Below, piece after piece: positions 33,001 through 42,594 of a stretch of 64,000 nucleotides of DNA. How positions within the stretch are numbered: the first letter of the stretch is position 1; each line of letters begins with the position of its first letter. Location: contig OX030958.1 in NCBI GenBank assembly GCA_943735955.1, positions 8,861,126 through 8,925,125 of the forward strand. Direction: 5' to 3'. The notes under the pieces are model-generated. The model made no database searches. It saw only the letters and a list, made by a program, of their open reading frames with translations, and was not told the DNA's origin. This DNA comes from Piscicola geometra. Taxonomy: Eukaryota; Annelida; Clitellata; Hirudinida; Piscicolidae. The translations under genes and the position numbers were made by a program.

Positions 33001-33853
33001 ATTTCTAGGTCCTTTGGAGGGGTGGTAGTAGAAGAGGGTGTCGGGATGGTATGGTGGTGGAGGGAGTGGGATGGTGGTGAAAGAAGTGAGATGGTGGTGG
33101 AGAGAGTGTGATGGTGGTTGAGGGAGTGTGATGGTGGAGAAGGGGGTGAGATAATGAAGAAGAGAGCGGGATTGGTGGAGAGTTTGATGGAGAATGAAGA
33201 CGAGATGAAGAAATTCGATGTTGCAGCAACTATTCCACGCCACAAGCACTAACAGCGTACTCGGCCTTGGCGGTCTCGAGGGACAGCTGCACCGACGACA
33301 ACTCCTCCCTCAACATGTCCCGCTCGCTCCTAAGGCTCTCCAGCTCGGTCGAATGAATTACCGGCTCACTCGCACCACTGCCATCCGCTCCCACAGCCCC
33401 GCTCAGTGAGGTTTCCTTGAGTTTACTGATGAGTTTTTCCTTGCTCTGTCGGTGTGTTCAAGAAGGAGGATGATTAAGGAATGGGCTTGGATGGAATAGG
33501 TTCGGTGGTTAGAGAAGGATTTTCTTGATGTGAATCTTTTTAAATTACCAATCATTACACCACTCCTCCCACCACCATCATCAAAATCACCACCATCATC
33601 ATCATCACCACAACCATCATCATCATCACCCCCACTACCCTCATCATAATCATCATCACCAAAACCATCATCATCACCACCATCACCACCAGCACCATCA
33701 TCACCACAACCATCATGATCACCACCACCACCTGTAGGATACGTGTGGCCTTCTCCTTGTACTGGTTCAACTCCTGTCGGCTCATGTCCACCTGCGAACG
33801 CGACAGCTTCAACTGACTGCTCAGTTCTGCCGCCCTGGCTGTTGTGGTGATGA

Positions 33854-33885
<32 letters not shown>

Positions 33886-36800
33886 ATGATGATGAAGGTG
33901 ATAGTGATGGTGGTGGTTTTTATTACTATTAATAATAGTAAAAACAATAACATTAATAATATAAATAATAGTAATGATAATAATGATACAATTAAAACTT
34001 CTACCTTTTTCGTTACTGAGTTTCTTCTGGAGGGCGACCAGCTCAGAGGCGCTGTGGTCCTTGTGCTGTTCGCTGCTCGCCATCAGCGCCCTTGTGTCCG
34101 CCTGTTGGTCAGTTGGTCAGTCAGTTGGTCAGTCAGTCAGTTGGTCAGTCAGTCAGTCGGTCAGTGGGTCAGTCAGTTGGTCAGTCAGTTAGTCAGTCAG
34201 TCATTGTATGCGTGTGTGGTGGAAAGCGGTGTGAGAGTGTCTAGTACACGGAGTGAAGAAAAGTTTGGTGCAAATTGTACATTGATGTGTTATAAGCTTA
34301 TTGGTGTATGCTTTATAAAAAGCAGTGATATGCAGATGTAAAACCACCCCTTTAACACCACCCCTTTAACACCACCACGGCAATCACCACCACGGCAATC
34401 ACCACGCCTCTCACACACACCTCAAGCTTGTGGTTCTTGTCTCGTTCACTCTTGAGGACCTCCTCGAGCGCCTTCAGCCTCTCCTGCAGACTGTCCAGCG
34501 CCTGACTCTGCGCCCCTGTCGAGACGCTGTGGTCCTCCAGGATGCTGTGGAGTTGAATCGATTTGATGGTGAAGATGATGAGAAGGAGGATGAGGAGGAG
34601 AATGATGAAGAAGAGGAGGATGATGAAGAAGAGAAGGAGAATGATAAAGAAGAGAAGGAGAATGATGAAGAAGAAGGAGGATGATGATGATGAAACTAAA
34701 GTAATGATAATCCAGACGAATATTTTATGTGGCAAACAGCACGCTTCAATTAAACCTCACACAAGAGTCAAGCTACTAGAATAGCACAACCCCAAGCACA
34801 CCAACAGCACGATAGCACACCCCAAGCACACCATACCATACCTCATCACACTGACAACCATACCACACCTCATCACACTAACAACCATACCACAGTACAC
34901 CACAGTACACCACAGTACACCACACCTCCACAACCTGTCCTTCTCCTCTTGGAACTGCCTGATCTTCTTCTCCTTCTCCTTTACAGCCGCATCGGCCTCA
35001 TCGAGACGAACCCTCAACACGCTCAACTGCGCGTCCTTCGCCTGCAGTGCGTTCATCAAGTCGCTTTCTCTCTCGCGCAGTTCGCGGATGGTCGCCTCTC
35101 GCTTCGTCAATTGCCTCCGTTCCGCCTCGAGTCTGCTCGCTGCCTTGTTGTACTCTGTAGTGTGGTTTGTTGTACTCTGTGGTGTGGTTGTGGAGGAAGT
35201 GGTTTGTTGTACTCTGTGGTGTGGTTGTGGAGGAAGTGGTTTGTTGTACTCTGTGGTGTGGTTGTGGAGGAAGTGGTTTGTTGTACTCTGTAGTGTGGTT
35301 TGTTGTACTCTGTGGTGTGGTTTGTTGTACTCTGTGGTGTGGTTTGTTGTACTCTGTGGTGTGGTTTGTTGTACTCTGTGGTGTGGTTTGTTGTACTCTG
35401 TGGTGTGGTTTGTTGTACTCTGTGGTGTGGTTTGTTGTACTCTGTGGTGTGGTTTGTTGTACTCTGTGGTGTGGTTTGTTGTACTCTGTGGTGTGGTTGT
35501 GGAGGAAGTGGTTTGTTGTACTCTGTGGTGTGGTTGTGGAGGAAGTGGTTTGTTGTACTCTGTGGTGTGGTTGTGGAGGAAGTGGTTTGTTGTACTCTGT
35601 GGTGTGGTTGTGGAGGAAGTGGTTTGTTGTACTCTGTGGTGTGGTTGTGGAGGAAGTGGTTTGTTGTACTCTGTGGTGTGGTTGTGGAGGAAGTGGTTTG
35701 TTGTACTCTGTGGTGTGGTTGTGGAGGAAGTGGTTTGTTGTACTCTGTGGTGTGGTTTGTTGTACTCTGTGGTGTGGTTTGTTGTACTCTGTGGTGTGGT
35801 TGTGGAGGAAGTGGTTTGTTGTACTCTGTGGTGTGGTTGTGGAGGAAGTGGTTTGTTGTACTCTGTGGTGTGGTTGTGGAGGAAGTGGTTTGTTGTACTC
35901 TGTGGTGTGGTTGTGGAGGAAGGGGTTTTGTTGGGTGTTGGGCGATTGATGTTGATGAAAGGTCGAGTGATGGGTGATGGATGTTGTGTGGAGGTGATTC
36001 AAAGGTGCATTGTAGTGTAGTGTGGTGTGTTAGATGTGACAGAGAAGTTTGAATAAGTTTACATAGATCAACCATTAAAAAAAAAAAAAAATAATAATCA
36101 AATTAAGTAAAGCTGGGAAAAATTTAACCAGGGCTCGCGCTGTCGAGGGCCACCGGGGCCAATGGCCCCACTTTTTCAAAATTGGCCCGAAAGAACCCTG
36201 ATTGGCCCCAATGATTTTTTTCCCAAAATTTTATTTTCGTTTTTTTTATTGTGAATTTTTTTTAGATGTTTCTTTGTCTAATAGAATGTCGCGGGAAGAA
36301 GTTGTTATTGAAAAGTTGAGCCAATCAAAATTAGCCTCGTGTTTTAAATCCGGTCATTCAGGTGCAGACTGTATCAATCTATATAAGCTTCTGTCAATCT
36401 ATATAATACTTGTTGTATAGCATACTTTGTAATACCGTTAGGTCATTAAAGTCGCGTGAAATTAAAGAGATATTAAAAAAGCTATTACTAAGAAATCTGT
36501 CAAATGTCTTCCTCAAGTGGTTCTCAGGATAGAAAAGAGTCAAACCAAAAAGAAAAAAACAGAGCATTCCAACAGACATGGAAAATTAATAACAATTGGC
36601 TCCGCTTTGACAATATGAAAAATGTAATGTACTGTGATCTATGTATGAAGGTGCAAAATAAAAACTCTTTTACTTTTGGATGTAGTAATATTAATAAAAA
36701 CTCAGTGTTGAGACATGCGAGTTCTAAAGGTAACTGTTAATAAAATTGCATAATTTAGCTAAATTATTTCTTCATTATAAGTATTTAAAATGAATATTAC

Positions 36801-38848
36801 CTGCGTTCACTTTTTTAATAATCCTAGATCACACTAATGCTGTCGGCGCCAGCAAGCAATCAGTGTTCATGGTTTCTGCCTGTGAAGTGGCTTTTGGCAA
36901 GAATGAAGCAGCGATAACTGCAGCACTCAAAGATGAATACTTTGCTGCTAAGCAGAATCTCGCTAGTTCTGGGATTCCTGCTTTAAATGCTCATTGCATA
37001 GAACAGGGTTTCACATCCCTAGCATGTATAAGGGTTGACTTTTGAAGAAAAGTCAGGAAAATCTTTAAGTCTTTATAAACCAATAACAACCTTCAAGTTT
37101 TTGTACATTGCTCACTTTTTGTGTGATGTGCTCAAGCCTATTTCTATATTGTCCAAAATTTACCAAAAGAAAGACTTGGCTTATTCTGAGATTGCACCCC
37201 TTTTAACAGCAACTATTCAGACTTTGGAGTACATGTAAAAAAAACTAAGGCCCCATGATGCAGAAGTTTTTAAAGCTTATATCTGACATTCTAAAGCCTT
37301 ATGAATTTGGTCTGTGTCTTTTTGATTATGAAGGTCACACTATTTGAGACACTGTGAAACGAGGACTGAAGCTGAGCCCGTATGCGGGAAGTTTGTTGAA
37401 AGCATGATAAAAAGCCTCAATAGTTGGTTTTCAGACAACGAGGATGGGTCTGTATTAACAGCAATGAACAATTTTTTTGATCTTAGTATTTCAGTTTCCG
37501 AAATACACTCAGACATAGAAAGAGTATCTGAGTACCTAGAGGCTGTGTGTATCGAGAGCTCACAACATGAACTACTCAGCTTCGCCAACTTCACTCGAGC
37601 CAGCCACTGACATAAAATCTACAACTAATTTGGCCATTAAAAACTCTAATTCTTATCCAGCATCAGCGGAAGCTGCCAAACGATTGTTACTATCGCCAGT
37701 ATCAACAGTAGAGTGTGAAAGAGGATTCAGTAGACAAAACTTAATAAAATTTGACTTGATAAATATTATAAATATATATATTATATCAGTTTGAATATGC
37801 ATAAACCAATTTTTTTAACATTACATTTATATTTGTCTAAAAGATTCTCTATAAATTATAGCTATAATCCGTGTTAACTTGTAATAAATAAATTTAATGT
37901 TTTCTTCATTGTCTTAAAAAATACTTAACGCTCACTTTATACAAATAAAACTAAAAATTAGAATAATTATAAAACAAAGGAGACACTTTCTATGTGGGGG
38001 GTTTATTGATTTGAAGCCGACTAGGAGCTTATTGAGGGTGAGTTTAAAAATGAATAAGTGCGCCTTATACATGGGACTTGAAAAAAAAAATTTGCCCCAA
38101 AAAATTTTGACCCAGCGCGGGCCCTTGATAACTTTTGTTTTAATATTTTAAACTCTTGAAATTATATGACAAATACTGAGCTTTACACACAACTCCCTAA
38201 CCTTCTTGAGTAGACTTTCCTCTGGAGGCAATGGACTGGAGTTCTCTATTGAGGGACTGTATTTCATCCTTTAACAGCTGGTTTTCTCTCAAGATAGAAG
38301 AGTCCATATTGTTTGTAGGGGTGTTCATCATGGGTAACGCTTTTAAAACAGCATCAGATTTGTTGTTTTCATTACTTTTCCTTTCTTAATTGACAAAATG
38401 TAAATTATTTTAGTTCATTTCAAAGTTGATTTGATTAACAAATTGTGTTAATTCTAAACCATTCCAAATATGAATATATTCATATCAAAGCTATATTACC
38501 TGTGCTGGCACTTGTGGCTGGTGCTGGCTGAGAAGAACTTGATCCTGGGGTCTGATTGTCGTTCAAGTACTCTATAAGTTCCAAGTCAAGATCTTTTTTC
38601 GAGTCCACCTTTGACAATTTACTCATGGAGGTATTTTGTTTCACATCTAGAACATTATATGTCTGATTCTGTGGCAAGGGTCTGGAATCCTCGTGAAATG
38701 GTTGGGTTGAGAGAAAGCTAGCTTGTGGTAGGTTGGATTTTTCATATTGGGAATTCTTTTCTGACGTTTGCAAAGCCTGTCCTGCTGCCTGGTCAACCTT
38801 GTTCAAGAGTGTTTCCGTCTTGGCAGCTAACGAACCCAGCCAAGACAT
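30007..38848 (-). CDS. GOLGA5: Golgin-84 (Golgin subfamily A member 5)
   Basis: Tail-anchored coiled-coil Golgi tether that binds Rab1 and captures intra-Golgi COPI vesicles. Fourteen exons: 38848-38500, 38384-38202, 35154-34935, 34544-34421, 34101-34005, 33838-33732, 33445-33254, 33011-32883, 31751-31653, 31358-31209, 30943-30865, 30593-30497, 30290-30227, 30102-30007; 661 residues against about 730 in vertebrates. Seen: the amino-terminal MSWLGSLAAKTETLLNKVDQ; coiled coil with LQAKDAQLSVLRVRLDEAD, YKEKATRILQ then SKEKLISKLKE, REAEIQKLRNQL and LTENLIQKQTHLEALSSERN; C-terminal IDRFGMRLGLFLRRYPIVRV and a membrane anchor (about residues 624-644, FIIIYM joined to FLLHAWVMVVLLTY). It differs from vertebrate golgin-84 in its last residues. 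Intron 2 is 3 kb and holds a hAT relic and a large minisatellite; many other introns are array-filled. Divergent from parvin. Confidence 0.94.
30103..30226. repeat. Golgin-84 intron 13 microsatellite
   Basis: (GAT)n/(GAC)n-type tract over most of this 124 bp intron on the plus strand. Met- and Asp-rich frames across it are not genes. Confidence 0.75.
30594..30675 (-). repeat. 20-bp tandem repeat at the 3' splice site of golgin-84 intron 11
   Basis: About three copies of gggatgagtgggtgtgggaa on the plus strand, joined to the exon 12 acceptor (actgggtgggtgg). In sense it reads C/A-rich, cccacactcacccacccag. Confidence 0.8.
30944..31208 (-). repeat. Golgin-84 intron 10: G/T-rich 5' half, A/C-rich 3' half
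   Basis: In gene sense the intron opens gtgtgtggggagttggttgg and stays G/T-rich to its middle (gggtggtttggtttgtggtg). It then turns A/C-rich (ctccaccacaaccaaccaag, then caccaccattattatcacca) up to the acceptor. The halves are complementary in many short blocks such as ttgtggtgg with ccaccacaa. Confidence 0.8.
31359..31652 (-). repeat. Golgin-84 intron 9 with repeats at both splice sites
   Basis: In sense the donor opens gtgcagtgggtggttggtgg, with about four copies of an 11 bp gtgggtggttg unit. The acceptor is preceded by three copies of tcacccatcct-type units ending cttcacccag. The 5' part also contains ggatgggtga, a perfect complement of tcacccatcc. Confidence 0.82.
31752..32580 (-). repeat. 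Irregular G/T array at the 3' splice site of golgin-84 intron 8
   Basis: More than 800 bp of shuffled 14-25 bp units built from ttggttgttgtggtggtgtg on the plus strand. It starts at the exon 9 acceptor (ctcctgtggtggtgtgg). In sense it is A/C-rich. The rest of the intron, to 32882, is plain sequence. Confidence 0.88.
33012..33180 (-). repeat. About 20-bp tandem repeat at the 3' end of golgin-84 intron 7
   Basis: Six to eight degenerate copies of a unit like gatggtggtggagggagtgg on the plus strand, C/A/T-rich in sense, next to the exon 8 acceptor. Confidence 0.8.
33446..33731 (-). repeat. Golgin-84 intron 6 GTG/GAT array at the 5' splice site
   Basis: In sense the donor opens gtggtggtggtgatcatgat and continues as a G/T/A-rich repeat for about 190 bp. 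Confidence 0.75.
33839..33925 (-). repeat. CAT/CAC microsatellite at the 3' end of golgin-84 intron 5
   Basis: In sense, a (CAT)n/(CAC)n tract runs to the acceptor caccacaacag of exon 6. Confidence 0.8.
34102..34203 (-). repeat. GTCA-type array at the 3' splice site of golgin-84 intron 4
   Basis: Repeats of gtcagtcagttg (4-12 bp periodicity) on the plus strand start at the exon 5 acceptor, whose flank cctgttggtcagttgg is the first unit. At the other end of the intron the donor flank carries two duplications, cgtggtggtgattgc and gtggtgttaaagg. Confidence 0.88.
34545..34934 (-). repeat. Golgin-84 intron 3 with terminal simple repeats
   Basis: Next to the exon 3 donor (sense gttgtggaggtgtggtgtac) lie four gtggtgtact-type units, then two copies of a gtatggttgt-containing unit. 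A GAAGAG/GATGAA microsatellite occupies about 34570-34690 near the acceptor. Confidence 0.78.
35155..35940 (-). repeat. Minisatellite made of copies of the exon 3 acceptor, golgin-84 intron 2
   Basis: About 25 copies of plus-strand tttgttgtactctgtggtgtgg (22 bp written with its core ttgttgtactctgtgg), some followed by a 15 bp block ttgtggaggaagtgg to make a 37 bp unit. In sense every unit contains ccacag/AGTACAACAA, the real acceptor plus the first 10 bases of exon 3 (exon start 35154). The true junction differs by one base (ctacag). Confidence 0.93.
36129..38127 (+). pseudogene. Decayed hAT-type DNA transposon inside golgin-84 intron 2
   Basis: The ends are imperfect inverted repeats: left cagggctcgcgctg, and right, read inward from the other strand, caagggcccgcgctg. 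Plus-strand coding remnants follow in order. One has a zinc-finger-like start (about 36504-36740: YCDLCMKV, then LRHASSKGNC). Middle fragments lie at 36863-37238 and 37344-37610. The hAT C-terminal dimerisation block is at 37670-37760 (AKRLLLSPVSTVECERGFSR). Frames are broken by stops and shifts, so no active transposase is left. No clear 8 bp target duplication is seen. It lies opposite in orientation to the host gene. Confidence 0.8.
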
Positions 38849-39410
38849 TTTCTCAGACGTTTGGGCCAAACGGTTTGGAACTTCTACTTTTGCATATTTC
38901 TTATTTAAAAACAAAATTAAAAATTATATTAAATTAAAGTTGAAACTGGCTGATATTTTCGCTTCTTCAAATTTAAATTTAAAACTTTTAAGACAATAAA
39001 GATATAATATTGTTAGTAAACAACTTTCTACGTGTTAACCAGTGGTTTTTAAACTTATTACCATACTTTGAAATTTTATTCCAAGTTTTGAATTGTATTA
39101 ATGAAAGAATCTTAAATAAACTAGAAAAAAATTGATAAATGAATTTTATCTACTCTAATCTTTTAAATTGAGTAGCGTCAAATTTTTAGAATATTTTATT
39201 ATAATACTATTTATGATTTTAAATACAAATTAGTTTTTTTAGCTAAATTAATAATTAAATATCTTTAACTGAAATAAAAAAATATAAATAGAAGTACTTT
39301 CAAAAATAGTTCATAAATATTTGGAATTATCACTATTTAAGTATTAAATATTTCTTTTAAATATTTTCGGTCTGTAGTCATCTTTTGAAAGCCTATCGAA
39401 ACTCTTTAAA
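38849..39410. promoter_or_regulatory. Shared upstream region of golgin-84 and parvin
   Basis: 562 bp separate the two divergent start codons. The sequence is AT-rich without motifs I can name. Promoter function is inferred from position only. Confidence 0.4.
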
Positions 39411-42400
39411 ATGTCTACTCTAACTAACCCTCACGGATCTAAGGAAAAAAAGGAAGAAACCCTGTTTGATAAAATTGGAACATTAGGAAGAAGAAAGAAG
39501 AAGGAAGGTAAATATCATAGCTATTAATTACACTGATATTTTTGGTATGAGACTATAATATAGTCACTATATTGAGAATGGTAAATATAAAAATAAAATT
39601 TCATTTAATTCATTTTCAAATAATATATCCACTCATTTGAAAGCACAAGATATAACGGAAGAAGGACGCAATGCCATAGAACTGCCTGCAAGTCCTGTCG
39701 AATCAAACCTTGATCCATCATTCTACTTACTGGGTTCTCAAAGTTGTTTTATAAATATAAAAGTTTTTCCATTTTTTGCAATAATAGATGCATTGTATAA
39801 ATTTCAGTTAGGAAAGCTAAAAGCTTTACTTACATCTAATAATCTATTATGCACCACTAACACATCAATCCTATATAATTAATAATTATTAATTGAAAAA
39901 GTGTTCTAGATGGTAAACTTTCCACAATGAATAACATTTATCCACAAATGATCAACATTTACCCACAAAACGCAGAGGATAATGAAGAGAGGTTCATGGT
40001 TGATCCAAAGTCAAGACAGGATCCCAAACTCAAGGAACTTATCAAGGTCTCAATTTTCTAATCATCATTTTTATCTAATTAATTAATTGATTTCATACTA
40101 TATTTATTTAAAATTAATTTGCTATTGATTTATTTAAAATTAATTTGCTATTGATTTATTTAAAATTAATTTGCTATTTATTTATTTAATAAACAGTTCT
40201 TATTGATTTATTTAATATAAAATTAATATAAAAAACTCATTGAATAAACTCAACCAACTCAAAGGTGCTGATCGAGTGGATAAATGACGAGTTGGCGGTC
40301 TTCCGCATCCTCGTGAAGGACTTGGAGGAGGATCTCTTCGATGGGCAGATCCTCCAGAAGCTCATAGGTGGTGATGATGATGATGATGGTGGTTGTGGTG
40401 GTTAGAATGACAATGATGGCAATGGTGGGGCTAATGAGTTAGGGATATAGACATTCAAATGAAACGATAACCGCCTTTGAAACCAATTTTACAATTTTTT
40501 CTTTAAATTCCAACACACCACCACAACCACCATTATCACTCTGACCACAACTGCCACTACCACCATCTCCACCACAGAGAAACTGGCGAACATCCGGGTC
40601 GAGGTGCCCGAGGTGACCCAGTCCGAGGTCGGTCAGAAGCAGAAGCTCAAGGTTGCATTTGGGATGGGATGGGAGTGCTGAGTGGAGTGTTGAGTGGAGT
40701 GTTGGGATGGGATGGGATATGGAAAGGGAGAGGTGGCGTTGTCTAGGGAGAAGTGGGATGCGTTAGACGGAAGGAATGGTTGCGGGGTGGGAGATAAGTG
40801 GTTTCTATAACTCATTAAAAAGAATAATAAAATTATATTGATTATGATGGTTATTATTTTTATTATTGTAATGACGACAACGATGATGATGATGATGATG
40901 ATGTTTGAAGGAGGTGCTGAGGACGATCAACCAGGCAATGCAGGTGTCGAGGCCTCAATGGAGTGTCGAGTGTAAGTTGCGTGCTGTTGTCTTAGTTGTC
41001 TTTCAGTGCGTGATGCAACAGCAACAACACCAACAATCAGACATCTACAACACCAACAACCAACCACATACAACCATCCACAGCATCCAACACCACCCAT
41101 CCACCACCAACACCAACAACCACACCTCCACCACCAACACCAACAACCACCCATCCACTACCAACACCAACAACCACCCATCCACCACCACCATCAACAA
41201 CACACATCCATCCAACACCAACACCAACAACCACCCATCCACAACACCAACACCAACAACCACCCATCCACAACACCAACACCAACAACCACCCATTCAA
41301 CACCAACAAAACCACCCATCTACCAACACCAACAATCACCCATCCACCACCAACACCAACAACCACTCATCCACAACACCACCACCAACAACACACAGCC
41401 ATTCACAGCACCAACACCAACAACACACAGCCATTCACAACACCAACAACACACAGCCATTCACAAAACCAACACCAACAACACACAGCCATCCACAGCA
41501 AGAACCTCGCCTCAATGCTGCACCTGCTGGTCGAGATGGTGCGCTCCTTCAACCCTCCCATCAGACTGCCTAGCAACGTCGTCGTCACCCTCATCATCAT
41601 CCAGGTGCCGTGAGGATGATGATGATGAGGAGAAGGAGGATAATGATGATGATGATGATGATGAGGAGAAGGAGGATAATGATGATGATGATGAGGAGGA
41701 GAAGGAGGATAATGATGATGATGATGATGAAAAGAAGGAGGATAAGGATAATGATGAGGATGATGATGAGGAGAAGGAGGATAATGATAATGATGAGGAT
41801 GATGAAAATGGTGGTGATGATGATAATATTTATTTAAACGCTTTTAATCAGCATCATCATCATCCAGGTGCCTTGGTGATGACGATGATGATGCTTATTT
41901 AAACTATTGTTATCATCATCATCATCATCATCATGGATTGCTTGAACTGATATTTGTTTTGCCTTATGCATTACCTACATTGTAGGTGGAATAGGTATCA
42001 ATGCAATTCATTTCGCTAATTGCCTCCATTCCACTCCATCTCGCCATCACTCCATCCTCACCACTCCATCCACACCACTATATCCTCTACTCAATCCACT
42101 AGCACTCCATCCATTCAAACCACTCCACTAGCACTCCACTCCATCACTCCGTCCACTGATTTCACGCCACTCCATCACTCCATCCACTGATTTCACACCA
42201 CTGCATCGCCACGACAGAAGAAGGAGGGCACCTTGCAGACGAGCAAGAGACACATCCACATCACCCACCCTTCAGAGTGAGTCACCAAGCGCCAAAATAA
42301 GCAGAATTAGCAAGAAAACTAATTTTTAAAAATAGTTACACAAATTTAATTATTTACTATTTGCTGTTAATGAAATATTGTAATAAATGGAATAAATTAT

Positions 42401-42516
42401 ATGTTAATATTTATTTATAATATATGAATAAATGATGGATTAACGTATAATTACACAGGGAGTTTGGCTCAAGACAGGGTTGGTGTAGCATTCTTTATTG
42501 AGTAATTTATAAATTA

Positions 42517-42594
<78 letters not shown>

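Noticed and set aside
32860..33013. A golgin-84 exon 8 start at cctag/AAATGCAC
   Set aside because: It would need a weak phase-1 donor in exon 7. The acceptor ccaaag/GACCTAG with donor GCT/gttagt keeps phase and matches the golgin-84 alignment.
34998..36075. Long frames of NHTTEYNKP or VVLCGV type
   Set aside because: Artefact of the golgin-84 intron 2 minisatellite. Only 34935-35154 is coding, in another frame.
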